From the NCBI GenBank assembly GCA_025356655.1, contig JANXRW010000001.1:1-64000 (forward strand): a stretch of 64,000 nucleotides of DNA. Direction: 5' to 3'. The number at the start of each line of letters is the position of its first letter. The stretch's first letter is position 1. The stretch comes from Betaproteobacteria bacterium (GTDB lineage Bacteria > Pseudomonadota > Gammaproteobacteria > Burkholderiales > SHXO01). The position numbers and the translations under genes were made by a program. The notes below the pieces were generated by a model. It worked only from the letters and a program-made list of their open reading frames with translations. It was not told the origin of the DNA and ran no database searches. Below, piece by piece: positions 18,573 through 28,170 of this stretch.

Positions 18573-20384
18573 ATGGCCTCGTTGAACGCGGCCGCCCCCG
18601 ACGCCCTGTCCGTTCTGCGCCGCACCTTCGGCCATGCGCGGTTCCGCGGCCCGCAGGAGGAGATCGTCCGTCAGGTCACCGAAGGGGGCGACGCCCTAGT
18701 CCTCATGCCCACCGGCGGCGGCAAGTCCCTGTGCTACCAGGTCCCTGCCCTGCTTCGGCCTGGCACCGGGGTCGTCGTCTCGCCGCTGATTGCCCTGATG
18801 CAGGACCAGGTTGCCGCCATGGCCCAGTTGGGGGTGCGGGTGGCCGCACTGAACTCCTCCCTGGATGCGGGGCAGGCCCGCGCTACCGAGCGCGCGCTGG
18901 TCGACGGCGAACTGGACCTGCTCTACGTCGCCCCGGAACGACTCACCACGGGGCGTTGTCTGGACCTGTTGGGGCGCTCGCGGCTTGCCCTCTTCGCCAT
19001 CGACGAGGCGCATTGCGTATCCCAGTGGGGCCACGACTTTCGCCCCGAATACTTGCAACTCAGCGTGCTGCACGAGCGCTTCGCTGGTGTGCCGCGTGTC
19101 GCGCTCACGGCGACCGCAGACCCGCAGACCCGGGCGGAGATCATTTCCCGGCTCTGCTTGGAAGATGCGCGGATCTTCCTGTCCAGCTTCGATCGGCCGA
19201 ACATCCGCTACACCATCGTCGACAAGCTCGAAGCCCGCGACCAGTTGCTCCAATTCATCCGCAGCGAACACCCGGACGAAGCAGGCATCGTCTACTGCCA
19301 GTCCCGGCGACGGGTCGAGGAAACGGCCGTCTGGCTCCGCTCCAAGGGCGTGCGCGCCCTGGCCTACCACGCGGGGATGGACGCCGCAGAGCGCTCGGGC
19401 AACCAGTCGCGTTTCCGCGACGAGGACGGGATCGTGATGGTAGCGACCATCGCCTTCGGAATGGGAATCGACAAGCCCGATGTGCGCTTCGTCGCGCACC
19501 TGGACCTGCCCCGCAGCATCGAGGGCTATTACCAGGAAACCGGCCGCGCGGGGCGGGACGGGGAGCCGGCTGATGCCTGGATGGCCTATGGCCTCACCGA
19601 TGTGGTGCAGCAGCGCCGCTTCATCGACCAGTCCGAGGCGAGTGAAGAGTTCAAGCGCATTTCGTCCGCCAAGCTCGAGGCGCTGTTGGGCCTGTGCGAG
19701 ACGGCGGGTTGCCGACGGGTACGATTACTCGAATACTTCGGCGAAGGCGCTGCAGGCTGCGGAAACTGCGATACCTGCCTGAACCCGCCGCACACCTGGG
19801 ACGCCACCGAGGCGGCGCAGAAGGCCCTGTCGACCATCTACCGCACCGGCCAGCGGTTTGGCGCGGGTTACCTCATCGATGTCCTGCGTGGGCAGACTAA
19901 CGAGCGGGTGGAGCGCTTGGGGCATCAGCAGTTGAAGGTCTTCGGACTGGGCGCAGACATCGACGAGCGCGCCTGGCGCGCGCTGTTCCGGCAACTCGTC
20001 GCGCTACGGCTAGCCGAGGTGGACCATGAGGCCTACGGCGCGTTGCGCCTCACCGAGGAAAGCCGGCCGGTACTGAAGGGCGAGCAACGGCTGCACCTGC
20101 GCCAAGTGGTGGACCGCGAGCGCCGCGGCACCCAGAAGCGCAGTAGCGCCACTACCGAACTGGGCCCGGGCGCCAGCGCCCGCCTGTTCCGGCTCAAGAC
20201 TTGGCGCCTGGAGCAGGCGCGCGCACAGGGTGTACCCGCATACGTCATTCTGCACGACCGAACCTTGGTGGAACTTGCCCAGGAATGCCCGCAGGACAGC
20301 GCCGGCCTTGCCGCCATCGGTGGCCTGGGTGTGCGCAAGCTCGAGCGTTACGGTCCCATGCTCCTGGAACTCCTCGCGCAGTGA
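18573..20384 (+). CDS. recQ: ATP-dependent DNA helicase RecQ
   Basis: 603 residues. A 3'-5' helicase of recombination and repair. Walker A is in [17 protein letters not shown] (Lys near residue 50) and the DExH box in [20 protein letters not shown] (about 143). Helicase motif VI is in [12 protein letters not shown]. The RecQ-Ct zinc site follows as [12 protein letters not shown] then C-G-N-C-D-T-C, then a winged helix and a C-terminal HRDC domain ([20 protein letters not shown]). The length is normal for RecQ. It starts with ATG 18573, and no clear ribosome site is seen. Confidence 0.97.
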   Translation: MASLNAAAPDALSVLRRTFGHARFRGPQEEIVRQVTEGGDALVLMPTGGGKSLCYQVPALLRPGTGVVVSPLIALMQDQVAAMAQLGVRVAALNSSLDAGQARATERALVDGELDLLYVAPERLTTGRCLDLLGRSRLALFAIDEAHCVSQWGHDFRPEYLQLSVLHERFAGVPRVALTATADPQTRAEIISRLCLEDARIFLSSFDRPNIRYTIVDKLEARDQLLQFIRSEHPDEAGIVYCQSRRRVEETAVWLRSKGVRALAYHAGMDAAERSGNQSRFRDEDGIVMVATIAFGMGIDKPDVRFVAHLDLPRSIEGYYQETGRAGRDGEPADAWMAYGLTDVVQQRRFIDQSEASEEFKRISSAKLEALLGLCETAGCRRVRLLEYFGEGAAGCGNCDTCLNPPHTWDATEAAQKALSTIYRTGQRFGAGYLIDVLRGQTNERVERLGHQQLKVFGLGADIDERAWRALFRQLVALRLAEVDHEAYGALRLTEESRPVLKGEQRLHLRQVVDRERRGTQKRSSATTELGPGASARLFRLKTWRLEQARAQGVPAYVILHDRTLVELAQECPQDSAGLAAIGGLGVRKLERYGPMLLELLAQ

Positions 20385-20451
20385 GGCCTACCGGCAATCC
20401 AGGCTACAATCCGGGGACCGGGCCTAAGTGCTCCTGGCAGGAAAATACCGA

Positions 20452-21237
20452 GTGATCCTGGCGGTGTTCAACCAGAAGGGCGGCGTGGGCAAAACCACGA
20501 CCGTGCTGAACCTCGGCGCCGCGCTAGCCGCCCGCGGATTGTCCCCGCTGCTGATCGACCTCGATCCCCAGGCCCACCTGAGCCTCGCCGTGGGGGCACA
20601 GAACGCCCGCCCGGAAGACAGCACCTTCGCCCTGTTTCGCGACCCGCGCCCGCTCGCAGACCTCATTCAGGCGCGCCCGGGGTTTGACTTGATTCCAGCC
20701 GCCGCCGAACTCTCCAAGGTCGAGAGCCTCTACGGCGGCGATGCCGCTGCGGCAAGACGGCTCAGCGAGGCGCTTCGCTCGCTGGCGGTGCCCCCATCGC
20801 GGCCAGTGCTCATCGACTGCTCCCCGGTGCTCGGGGTGCTCAGCCTGAACGCGTTGTTGGCTGCGGACTGGATCCTCATTCCGCTGGGCGGGGATTTTCT
20901 CTCGATGGATAGCCTCACGCGCTTGAGCGGTGGCCTTGATGTGCTGGAAAAACGCACCGGCCGTCGCTTGGTCCGGCGTATCGTGTTTACCCGTTTCATG
21001 GCGCGTCGGCGTCTGTCGCAGGAGATCTACCGGCGGGTCGACGCCCGCTTCCCCGGCCAGCTATGCCGCACGCTGATCGCTGAGAATGTCAGCCTGGCGG
21101 AGAGCCCCATGCATGGGCGCGATGTGTTGGCGCACGCGCCCTCGAGCCAGGGCGCCGCCGATTACCGCGCGCTCCTTAGGGAACTGCTCGAAGGGGGATT
21201 CCTCGAAGCCCCGGCGCAGGCGACATCCGTCGTCTGA
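20452..21237 (+). CDS. ParA-family ATPase
   Basis: 261 residues, GTG at 20452. A deviant Walker A (KGGVGKT, residues 9-15) lies next to the N-terminus, followed by DLDPQAHLS (Walker A') and LIDCSPVLGVLSLNAL (Walker B). These define a ParA/MinD-type ATPase that dimerises on ATP and usually positions DNA or protein cargo. No parB or centromere-like repeats lie nearby, so it is not the chromosomal parAB locus. A GTG at 20428 is an alternative start; a TACAAT box at 20405-20410 may be its -10. The TPR gene follows 21 bases later and is probably co-transcribed. Cargo is unknown. Confidence 0.85.
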   Translation: MILAVFNQKGGVGKTTTVLNLGAALAARGLSPLLIDLDPQAHLSLAVGAQNARPEDSTFALFRDPRPLADLIQARPGFDLIPAAAELSKVESLYGGDAAAARRLSEALRSLAVPPSRPVLIDCSPVLGVLSLNALLAADWILIPLGGDFLSMDSLTRLSGGLDVLEKRTGRRLVRRIVFTRFMARRRLSQEIYRRVDARFPGQLCRTLIAENVSLAESPMHGRDVLAHAPSSQGAADYRALLRELLEGGFLEAPAQATSVV

Positions 21238-21258
21238 GGTCTATTCAGGAGATTGTCC

Positions 21259-21729
21259 ATGACACCATCGCGATACTTTGCCACCGCACTCGCCCTCTAC
21301 CTCGTCCTATCTCCCGCCGTGGGTTCAGCCAACCTGGGCCGTGAGACCGAAGCCCCGGACAACCGTCTGGAAGACGCGCGAGGGCTCATCGCCCAACAAG
21401 ACTGGAAGAACGCAGCCCAGCTCCTGGAGATGCTCCTCGTCGCCAAGCCGGAGAGCGCGGACGCGCACAATTTCCTCGGATACACCTATCGGAAGATGGG
21501 CAAGCTGGAGGATGCCTTCCGCGAGTACGCCGAGGCCCTGCGGCTCGACCCACGGCATCGCTTCGCCCGTGAATACCTGGGCGAAGCTTATCTTCTGGCC
21601 GGCGATCCGGCGAAGGCGGAGCAGCAACTGGCAGAACTCGGCCGCATCTGCAGCCCGATTCCGTGCGAAGAGTACAAGGATCTCAAGCGTGCCCTGGAGG
21701 ACTACCGCAAGGCCCATCCCAAACCATGA
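21259..21729 (+). CDS. Periplasmic TPR-repeat protein
   Basis: 156 residues. A signal peptide (YFATALALYLVLSPAVGSA) is followed by at least two TPR units (about residues 45-110; AHNFLGYTYRKMGKLEDAF and AREYLGEAYLLAGDPAKAEQ). Two Cys residues (C-S-P-I-P-C) near the C-terminus could form a disulfide. ATG 21259 has AGGAG at 7 bases. TPRs usually mediate protein contacts, and the partner is unknown. Probably in an operon with the ParA-like gene; converges on the MazG-like gene with an 8-base gap. Confidence 0.75.
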   Translation: MTPSRYFATALALYLVLSPAVGSANLGRETEAPDNRLEDARGLIAQQDWKNAAQLLEMLLVAKPESADAHNFLGYTYRKMGKLEDAFREYAEALRLDPRHRFAREYLGEAYLLAGDPAKAEQQLAELGRICSPIPCEEYKDLKRALEDYRKAHPKP

Positions 21730-21737
21730 CGGAGCGC

Positions 21738-22088
21738 TCAGAGGCGATCGTACTTAGCGGTGCGGCCCCGGGCTTTGTCCACGGGGTATTTAAGGGCGTT
21801 GAGCTCGAGCTTCTGCGCGCCAGCCTGCAGTAAATCGATGTCCAGTCGGTCCGCCAAGCGCAGCAGATAGAGCAGGACGTCGGCCATCTCCAGCGAGATG
21901 GCCTCCCGTTCCGCCTCACCGGGGGTGGGGTTCCCATCCGCGCTCCACTGAAAGTGCTCTCCCAGTTCCGCTGCTTCGATCATCACCGACAGTGCAAGGT
22001 TCCTGGGTGAGTGGAACTGTTCCCAGTCGCGCTCCTGGACGAAGCGGCGCATCCGGGCCGTGAGCTCCTCTATCGTCAACTCCGTCAC
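21738..22088 (-). CDS. MazG-like nucleotide pyrophosphohydrolase
   Basis: 116 residues with GTG start at 22088, overlapping the stop of the upstream DsbA-like gene (GTGA). It has the all-alpha NTP pyrophosphatase pattern: E-A-A-E-L-G-E-H-F-Q (E-x-x-E, about residues 34-38) and, some 28 residues later, E-M-A-D-V-L-L-Y-L-L (E-x-x-D, about 62-65), which bind Mg2+. It most resembles the small dCTPase/RS21-C6 branch, which hydrolyses (d)NTPs to NMP and pyrophosphate as house-cleaning. It ends the argS-SPOR-dsbA-dsbA operon. The GTG start rests on coupling and on homology beginning at TELTIEELT. Confidence 0.8.
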   Translation of the reverse strand: MTELTIEELTARMRRFVQERDWEQFHSPRNLALSVMIEAAELGEHFQWSADGNPTPGEAEREAISLEMADVLLYLLRLADRLDIDLLQAGAQKLELNALKYPVDKARGRTAKYDRL

Positions 22089-22768
22089 GACAGTGGGTAA
22101 GCGCCCGGCGCCGCACCCTGCTTGTTGCTCTGGGCGCGCACCATCTCCACCAGCTGGTCGGCAAGCGGTAACAGTTCCGCCACGCCGCCCGCCATGGCAC
22201 TCGTCGTGAGATAACGCCCCTGGACCACGAGGCTGGGGGTGGAATCGATACGATAGGCCCCGGTAGCGTCGTGCGCTCGGTCCACGGCACTGGTGGTCCG
22301 CGCGGAGCGGAACACCGTTTCGAAGCGGGTCGGGTCCACGCCCTGGGCGGTGACCCACTTCATCAATTCCCCCTCGCTCTCCAGGTTCACGTTGTCGCGG
22401 TGGAAAGCCCGAAAGACCTTGCCGTGCAGGCGACCGAGTTCGCCCATCTGCTCGAGAGCAAAGTAGGCCCGAGTGAGCGTGATCCAGCGCTGCGTGCGCA
22501 GCGCAGGTGCTCGCCGAAACACGACGTCCGGCGCTAGGTGGCCGAGCCACTCCGTCAGGAACGGCTCGAACTCGTTGCACCAGCGACAGCCGTAGTAGAA
22601 GAACTCCAGCACCTCGATCTTGGAAGGGTCCGGCAAGGGCTGCTGAGGGATCAGGCGGTAGTCCGCCTCCTCCATGGGAGCGTTGGCCGCTCGGGCCTGG
22701 GACAGGCGGAGGCCCGCCAGGGGCAGTGCGATCCCCAGGCGGAGCAGATCACGCCTGCGCGCCTTCAT
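22085..22768 (-). CDS. Thiol:disulfide interchange protein, DsbA family (second copy)
   Basis: 227 residues with an N-terminal signal (KARRRDLLRLGIALPLAGL, with a twin Arg that may be incidental). The thioredoxin-fold active site is C-R-W-C (Cys61, Cys64), and a cis-Pro occurs in STPSLVVQG (about 183). It differs from the neighbouring CSHC protein, so the two may have different redox potentials or clients. It overlaps both neighbours by four bases. A periplasmic oxidase of cysteine pairs is the expected role. Confidence 0.88.
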   Translation of the reverse strand: MKARRRDLLRLGIALPLAGLRLSQARAANAPMEEADYRLIPQQPLPDPSKIEVLEFFYYGCRWCNEFEPFLTEWLGHLAPDVVFRRAPALRTQRWITLTRAYFALEQMGELGRLHGKVFRAFHRDNVNLESEGELMKWVTAQGVDPTRFETVFRSARTTSAVDRAHDATGAYRIDSTPSLVVQGRYLTTSAMAGGVAELLPLADQLVEMVRAQSNKQGAAPGAYPLS

Positions 22769-23451
22769 TTGGTATGCCCCGCCTTGCGCGCCATCTCGAT
22801 CAGCCGGTCCAAGACCGTAAAAAACTGGGGGTAGTCCACTGGGCCCTGCTGCTCCCCGTGGGTCATGGAGGGCGCGGTGATGTAGCGCCCGTCCACCGCC
22901 ACCGATGGCGTGCCCGTCACGCCATACTGACGCCCCATGTCCATAGAGCGCTGCAGCTTCGCGTCAATGCCGAAGGACGCATAGGCGGCCGGCAACTGGC
23001 CGATCTTTGCGGCCACCTTGGGATCCAGTCCCGTGAGGCCCTTGGCCCACTTGAGTACCGCATCGTCGCTCACGAGTTGCGCCCCATCGCGGTAGATCGA
23101 GCTGTAGACGCGCCCGTGCAACGCCTCCACGAGCCCGAGCGCCTCGAGGGAATAGTAGAGCTTGGCCACCGGCTTCCAGCTGTCGCGGAAGACCATCGGC
23201 ACGAAGCGCATCTCGACGTCCTTAGGCTTGCGCTTCGTTATCCAGGCCTCCAGGTGCGACTGGAACTCGTTGCAGTGGGAACAAGCGTAGGAAAAGAACT
23301 CGGTAACTACGATCTTCTTCCCCCCATCGGTGGGCTGGGGTGGCTTGACCAGTTGGTATTCCTTGCCCTCCACGGGATCGGCTGCCATGGCCGTGGTGGC
23401 CATGAACCCCGAGCACAGCAGCAGCAGCAACCGCAGGAGTGTGAGTCTCAT
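22765..23451 (-). CDS. dsbA: Thiol:disulfide interchange protein DsbA
   Basis: 228 residues, signal peptide ending near AMAADPV. The active site is C-S-H-C (Cys57, Cys60) in TEFFSYACSHCNEFQ, with a cis-Pro in GVTGTPSVAV. It introduces disulfides into exported proteins such as LptD, which is encoded in this window and has two mature Cys. The order argS, SPOR protein, dsbA matches that of many betaproteobacteria. Starts 15 bases after the SPOR gene and overlaps the next dsbA-like gene. Confidence 0.92.
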   Translation of the reverse strand: MRLTLLRLLLLLCSGFMATTAMAADPVEGKEYQLVKPPQPTDGGKKIVVTEFFSYACSHCNEFQSHLEAWITKRKPKDVEMRFVPMVFRDSWKPVAKLYYSLEALGLVEALHGRVYSSIYRDGAQLVSDDAVLKWAKGLTGLDPKVAAKIGQLPAAYASFGIDAKLQRSMDMGRQYGVTGTPSVAVDGRYITAPSMTHGEQQGPVDYPQFFTVLDRLIEMARKAGHTK

Positions 23452-23466
23452 CGCTTCGCTCCAGAT

Positions 23467-24105
23467 CTATTGAGGGGACTTGCGTTCCGCTGCCGGCTGG
23501 GCGACCTTGATCACCGACGAGTCGAAGTTGTTGTCCTTCAGAGTGGCCTTGACCCGTCCCAGTTCATCCAGATTGTCCAGGGGGCCCAAACGCACGCGGT
23601 ACCAAACAGTCTTGTCCGCCAATTCAGCCGTCTGAATCTGCGCTTCTAGGCCGGCCAGAGCCAGCTTCGCCTTGAGATCATCCGCATCGCCCGGACTGTG
23701 GAAGGCACCGACTTGAAGGTAATAAACCTCCCGCGTGGGTCCGCCGGGCTTCCCCCCTAGATTCACGGCGGGCTGCTCGTTACCCGGCAGTATGCGGTAA
23801 AAGTCGAAGCGGGCCTTCTCGCCAACCACCGGCGCTGAGGCTGCGCCTCCCGCAGGGGCCGAGTTAGCGCTGGCGGCCGGGGCAGCAGCAGCCCGCGGTG
23901 CCGGCCGCTCGTTCTCCCACGGCTTGTCCGGCTTGCTGGGGACGGCCTCGCGAGTGGTGAAGGGACTGGGCTGGTGGTTCAGGTAGACGGCCACGCCCAG
24001 CGCGGCCCCCAGCCCCACCAGGACGCCGATCAAAATTCCCACGAGTAAGGGGTAACGACTACCGCCGTTGCTGCGCCGGGATTGGGAATCGCGGGACTGG
24101 GCCAT
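23467..24105 (-). CDS. SPOR-domain membrane protein
   Basis: 212 residues. A short cytoplasmic N-terminus is followed by one TM helix (about 18-43, LLVGILIGVLVGLGAALGVA), a Pro/Ala-rich periplasmic linker (50-115) and a C-terminal SPOR domain (about 130-205, YYLQVGAFHSPGDADDLKAK). SPOR domains bind denuded glycan strands at the division septum, so this is an FtsN-like or accessory division protein. Directly abuts argS with no gap. Gene symbol left blank because several SPOR proteins share this layout. Confidence 0.87.
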   Translation of the reverse strand: MAQSRDSQSRRSNGGSRYPLLVGILIGVLVGLGAALGVAVYLNHQPSPFTTREAVPSKPDKPWENERPAPRAAAAPAASANSAPAGGAASAPVVGEKARFDFYRILPGNEQPAVNLGGKPGGPTREVYYLQVGAFHSPGDADDLKAKLALAGLEAQIQTAELADKTVWYRVRLGPLDNLDELGRVKATLKDNNFDSSVIKVAQPAAERKSPQ

Positions 24106-25845
24106 CTACATCTTCTCCGGCGCGCTCACCCCGAGCAGGGTGAGTCCGTTGACAAGGACTTGGCGTATGGCCAGAACCAGGCTGAGACGGGCCAGACGCT
24201 CGGCCTCGTTGTCCACCAGGAACTGGGTCGTGTTGTAGTAACTATGAAATTCTGCCGCCAGATCCTTCAGATAGAAAGCGACCAAGTGCGGCGCGAGATC
24301 GCGGGCAGCATCGGCCACGACATCCGGGAAGTCGAGCAGTTGCCCGAGGAGGCGCCCCTCCTGCTCGCCCGCCAGAGCAGAGCGCTCGGCGTGCGCCAGC
24401 CCCGCGATATCGCCGCCCCATTGCGCCAGCACGCTGCACACGCGGGCATGGGCGTACTGGATGTAGTACACCGGGTTATCGTTGCTCTGCGAACGGGCAA
24501 GGTCCAGGTCAAAGTCCAGATGCTGGTCACACTTGCGCAGGACGTAGAAGAACCGTGCTGCGTCGTTGCCCACATCCTCACGTAGTTGCCGCAGCGTGAC
24601 GAACTCGCCTGAGCGCGTGGACATGGACGCCTTCTTGCCATCACGATACAGCACGGCGAATTGGACCAAGGCCACCGTCAGCGCCTGCGGCTCCAAGCCC
24701 AGCGCCTGCAAGGCCGCCTTTACCCGCGGGATGTAACCGTGGTGGTCCGCGCCCCAGATATCGATGACTTGATCGAATCCGCGCGCGAGCTTGTCGGCGT
24801 GGTAGGCGATGTCGGAGGCGAAATAGGTGTACTGCCCGTTGTCGCGCTGGACCACGCGGTCCTTCTCGTCGCCGTAGGCTGTGGAGCGGAACCACAGCGC
24901 GCCCTCCTCGCGATAGAGGTGCCCGGCGGCCTCGAGCTTCGCGAGCACCGCCGCGACCGCCCCGCTGATGTGCAGGGAGCGCTCGGAGTACCAGCGGTCG
25001 AAGTGCACGCCAAACTCCTTCAGGTCCTGGCGGCAACCGGCCAGTTGCTCCTCCAGCGCGTGCGCGTGGACTAGGGCGTAGTCGCCGCCGAGCAGGGCCT
25101 TGGCGCGCTCGATCAGCGCATCGAGCCGTTGCTCGGGATCGGACTCAGCCGTGGGCTCGCCCTCGAGTACCTCCGCGGCCGTGCGCGCGAGACGCACGCC
25201 CTGAGTAGCCTGCAGGCCGCGCGCCATATCGCGAACATAATCACCCTGATAGCAGTTGGGCGGGAACACGAGCGCCTCCCCCTGGAGCTCCAGGTAGCGC
25301 AACCAGGTCGACAGTGCCAGGATGTCCATCTGGCGGCCGTAGTCGTTCACGTAGTACTCGCGCTCCACCGAATAGCCGGCAAAGCTCAACACACTGGCTA
25401 GGCTGGCCCCGTAGGCGGCGCCGCGCCCGTGTCCTACGTGCAGCGGCCCGGTCGGGTTGGCGGAGACGAATTCCACCTGCACCCGGCGCCCGGCGCCCAG
25501 TTGCAGCCGACCGTAGTCCGCACCCTGGGCGAGCACGGCGGATACCGCTTGTTGGCGCACCGCGGGGGCGAGGAAGAAGTTGATGAAACCGGCACCAGCG
25601 ACTTCCGTGCGTTCGACCTGCACTGACGCCGGGAGCAGGCGGAGCAACTCCGCAGCGATGTCCCTCGGGGCCCGCTTGAGCGGGCGCGCCAGTTGCATGG
25701 CGATGCTGGAGCTAAAGTCCCCGTGTCCCGCTTGGCGAGGGCGCTCTAGCGTCACGGCCGTGGTAGCGGGCAGGCCCATCTGCCCTGCCGCCTCGCGCAG
25801 GCATGCACTCAAGTGAATGCGCAATTGTTCGACCAGTGGCTGCAT
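24106..25845 (-). CDS. argS: Arginyl-tRNA synthetase
   Basis: 579 residues, class I synthetase. HIGH-type motif in NPTGPLHVGHGRG (His at about 136). The KMSKS-equivalent region is KKASMSTRSGEFVTL, degenerate as is normal for ArgRS. The DALR anticodon-binding domain covers the last 120 residues (SLVLAIRQVLVNGLTLLGV). ATG 25845 is chosen over TTG 25860 because a TATAAT box ends just 8 bases upstream of 25860, which would put the TTG at the transcript start. Confidence 0.96.
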   Translation of the reverse strand: MQPLVEQLRIHLSACLREAAGQMGLPATTAVTLERPRQAGHGDFSSSIAMQLARPLKRAPRDIAAELLRLLPASVQVERTEVAGAGFINFFLAPAVRQQAVSAVLAQGADYGRLQLGAGRRVQVEFVSANPTGPLHVGHGRGAAYGASLASVLSFAGYSVEREYYVNDYGRQMDILALSTWLRYLELQGEALVFPPNCYQGDYVRDMARGLQATQGVRLARTAAEVLEGEPTAESDPEQRLDALIERAKALLGGDYALVHAHALEEQLAGCRQDLKEFGVHFDRWYSERSLHISGAVAAVLAKLEAAGHLYREEGALWFRSTAYGDEKDRVVQRDNGQYTYFASDIAYHADKLARGFDQVIDIWGADHHGYIPRVKAALQALGLEPQALTVALVQFAVLYRDGKKASMSTRSGEFVTLRQLREDVGNDAARFFYVLRKCDQHLDFDLDLARSQSNDNPVYYIQYAHARVCSVLAQWGGDIAGLAHAERSALAGEQEGRLLGQLLDFPDVVADAARDLAPHLVAFYLKDLAAEFHSYYNTTQFLVDNEAERLARLSLVLAIRQVLVNGLTLLGVSAPEKM

Positions 25846-25867
25846 GGGGTAATCCGACAAAACCGCG

Positions 25868-25873
25868 ATTATA
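25868..25873 (-). promoter_or_regulatory. Perfect -10 box (TATAAT) for the argS operon
   Basis: TATAAT on the minus strand lies 23 bases before the argS ATG, in the 108-base gap after priA. The -35 position is poor (ACGCCC at 17 bases). It would give a short leader and internal initiation within a long co-directional gene series. Confidence 0.45.
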
Positions 25874-25953
25874 AGCTGGCTGGGAGACCGGGGCGTCGAG
25901 GAAGCCTGATGGCCCTCGGCCTCCGACCCGGCCGGCGGAGGTCTGCGAAGCCC

Positions 25954-28170
25954 TCAGACGTCTATGGGGTCCACGTCCAAGGCCCAGCGCACCTGACGCC
26001 CGGCAATACTCGCCACCAAGGGCATCCAGCGGACGAGGAAGGCGGCCAGTTCTGCGCGAGTGGCAGCCTGAACCAGTAGGTGCGCGCGCTCCCGACCCGC
26101 TACCCGCGCCACGGGCGGGGGCACTGGATCGAAAATCTCGACGGCCCGACCCAAGGCAACCCCGGCCTGCGCCGCCTGCCGCAGAATGAGCTCCAGCGAA
26201 TCTCGCTGTGCCGCCTCCGCACGCAGCAGGGCCTGTTGCGTAAAGGGGGGCAACTCCGCTTCCTTGCGCTGGGCCAGTTCCCCGTCGGCGAAAGCGCGGT
26301 AGTCTTGGCGGCATACGGCCGCATACAGGGCATGATCGGGAAACTCCGTCTGGATGAGAACTTGTCCTGGGCGCGCCCCTCGGCCAGCCCGTCCGGCCAC
26401 CTGGGTTAGCAGGGCAAACAGGCGCTCGCTGGCCCGGAAATCCGCGCTGAAGAGCGCACCGTCGGTATTGACCACCCCCACCAGGGTGAGCCGCGCAAAG
26501 TCGTGCCCTTTGGCCAGCATCTGGGTCCCCACGAGAATGTCGACCTCGTCCCCCTGCATGCGCCGCTGCAGGTCGACAAAGGCATGCCGGGAGCGCGTGC
26601 TGTCCCGATCGATGCGCAACACGCGTGCCTCGGGAAGCATCTGTTCCAGGGCCGACTCCAGACGCTGGGTTCCTTGCCCCGCAGGCCGCAGGTCCTGGTT
26701 ACCGCAATCGGGACAACTCACCGTAACGGCTTGCTCATGACCACAGTAGTGGCATCGCAAGCGCCCCTGGCGCAGGTGCAGCACGAGGCGCGCACTGCAG
26801 CGTGGACAGGGCGCAGCCCAGCCACAGGCCGAACACAGCAGCGCGGGCGAGAAACCGCGCCGATTCACGAACACCAGGGACTGTTCGCCGCGTTCAAGAC
26901 ATTGCCGTAGGGCCTGCAGCAGCGGCGGCGAAAGCCCTTCCACGGGCCGCGCCGCCCGGGTGTCCACGCGCCGCACCGAGGGTAGCGCGGAGCCCGGGCG
27001 GCTGCCCAATTCCAGAAGGCGATAGCGCCCAGCGAGCGCATTGGAGTAGCTCTCCAGGGAAGGCGTGGCCGAGCCCAGAACCACCGGAACGGCCTCGCGC
27101 CGGGCCCGCCAAATGGCGAGGTCGCGCGCCGAGTAGCGCAGCCCCTCCTGCTGCTTGAAAGAGCTGTCGTGTTCCTCGTCCACGACGATAAGGCCGAGGT
27201 CCGGCAACGGCGTGAACACGGCCAGCCGTGTGCCGATGACCACCCGCGCCTCTCCCCGCTGCGCGCTGCGCCAAGCAGCGAGGCGCTCACCATCGGGCAG
27301 TGAGCTGTGTAGGCTGGCCAGGGGCATTCCGGGGAAGCGCCGCCGAAAACGGGTCTCCAACTGGGGGGTGAGGTTAATTTCTGGCACCAGGATGAGTGCG
27401 CTGCGTCCAGCAGCCACCACGCGCGCCACGAGATCGAAGTACACCTCGGTCTTGCCGCTGCCGGTTACGCCCAGCAACAAGAAAGCGCTGAAGGACCCCG
27501 CCTCGCTCGCCACGGCGTCAGCCGCTGCCTGCTGATCCGGGGTAAGCCGTGGGCCCGGTGCGGGTTCCCAGTGGGAGTGGGGTACCGGGGCGGCAACCCG
27601 CGGAACGCGGATCCGCTCGGCCAGCCCTTCGCGCACCATTGCCGCGGCAGCCGCGGCCAACCCGGCGAATTCGCTGGCCGCCACGCTCCCCCGCTCCTGG
27701 AGGAGGCTGAGTAACCGCCGGCGGGAGGCCGCGCGCGGTGCGAAGCCCTCCACCGATCGGGTTCTTCCCAACTCCGTGATGCGCAGGCCCGGCGTACTCT
27801 CCACTTGCCGCTGCCCGACCGCGCGCAAGGCCGTCGGCATGGCACCCAGCACCACCGGCCCGAGGGCGTGGTGATAGTACTGAGCGGCAAACCGCAGCAG
27901 GTCCAGCAGGGCCGCGGGCAAGGCGGGCTCGTCCTCCATGACCTGCAGCACATCACGGATGCGATCCGGCGCGACGCCCGGAGGGGCGCCTGCGCCTAAG
28001 ATGATGCCGACTTTCCGGCCGCGTCCGAAGGGAACGATGACGCGCCGCCCGGCGAGCGACGCACCCGCGCCGGGAAGCCGGTAGTCGAAAAGCGTAGGCA
28101 GGGGCAGGTCCAGCGCGACCTGGACAATGTCAGCGGTCGGCGGGACTGGCGCGCGGGCGCCGGAACTCAA
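25954..28170 (-). CDS. priA: Primosomal protein N' (replication restart helicase)
   Basis: 738 residues. Reloads the replisome at stalled forks. An N-terminal 3'-end-binding domain covers about 1-110. Walker A is GVTGSGKTE (Lys240) and the DEEH box is in [15 protein letters not shown]. Zinc sites with paired Cys lie between about 440 and 490 (C-S-A-C, C-P-R-C, C-H-Y-C, C-P-D-C). The helicase C-terminal lobe follows with [11 protein letters not shown] and QVAGRAGRG. Overlaps hemE by four bases. Confidence 0.97.
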   Translation of the reverse strand: MSSGARAPVPPTADIVQVALDLPLPTLFDYRLPGAGASLAGRRVIVPFGRGRKVGIILGAGAPPGVAPDRIRDVLQVMEDEPALPAALLDLLRFAAQYYHHALGPVVLGAMPTALRAVGQRQVESTPGLRITELGRTRSVEGFAPRAASRRRLLSLLQERGSVAASEFAGLAAAAAAMVREGLAERIRVPRVAAPVPHSHWEPAPGPRLTPDQQAAADAVASEAGSFSAFLLLGVTGSGKTEVYFDLVARVVAAGRSALILVPEINLTPQLETRFRRRFPGMPLASLHSSLPDGERLAAWRSAQRGEARVVIGTRLAVFTPLPDLGLIVVDEEHDSSFKQQEGLRYSARDLAIWRARREAVPVVLGSATPSLESYSNALAGRYRLLELGSRPGSALPSVRRVDTRAARPVEGLSPPLLQALRQCLERGEQSLVFVNRRGFSPALLCSACGWAAPCPRCSARLVLHLRQGRLRCHYCGHEQAVTVSCPDCGNQDLRPAGQGTQRLESALEQMLPEARVLRIDRDSTRSRHAFVDLQRRMQGDEVDILVGTQMLAKGHDFARLTLVGVVNTDGALFSADFRASERLFALLTQVAGRAGRGARPGQVLIQTEFPDHALYAAVCRQDYRAFADGELAQRKEAELPPFTQQALLRAEAAQRDSLELILRQAAQAGVALGRAVEIFDPVPPPVARVAGRERAHLLVQAATRAELAAFLVRWMPLVASIAGRQVRWALDVDPIDV

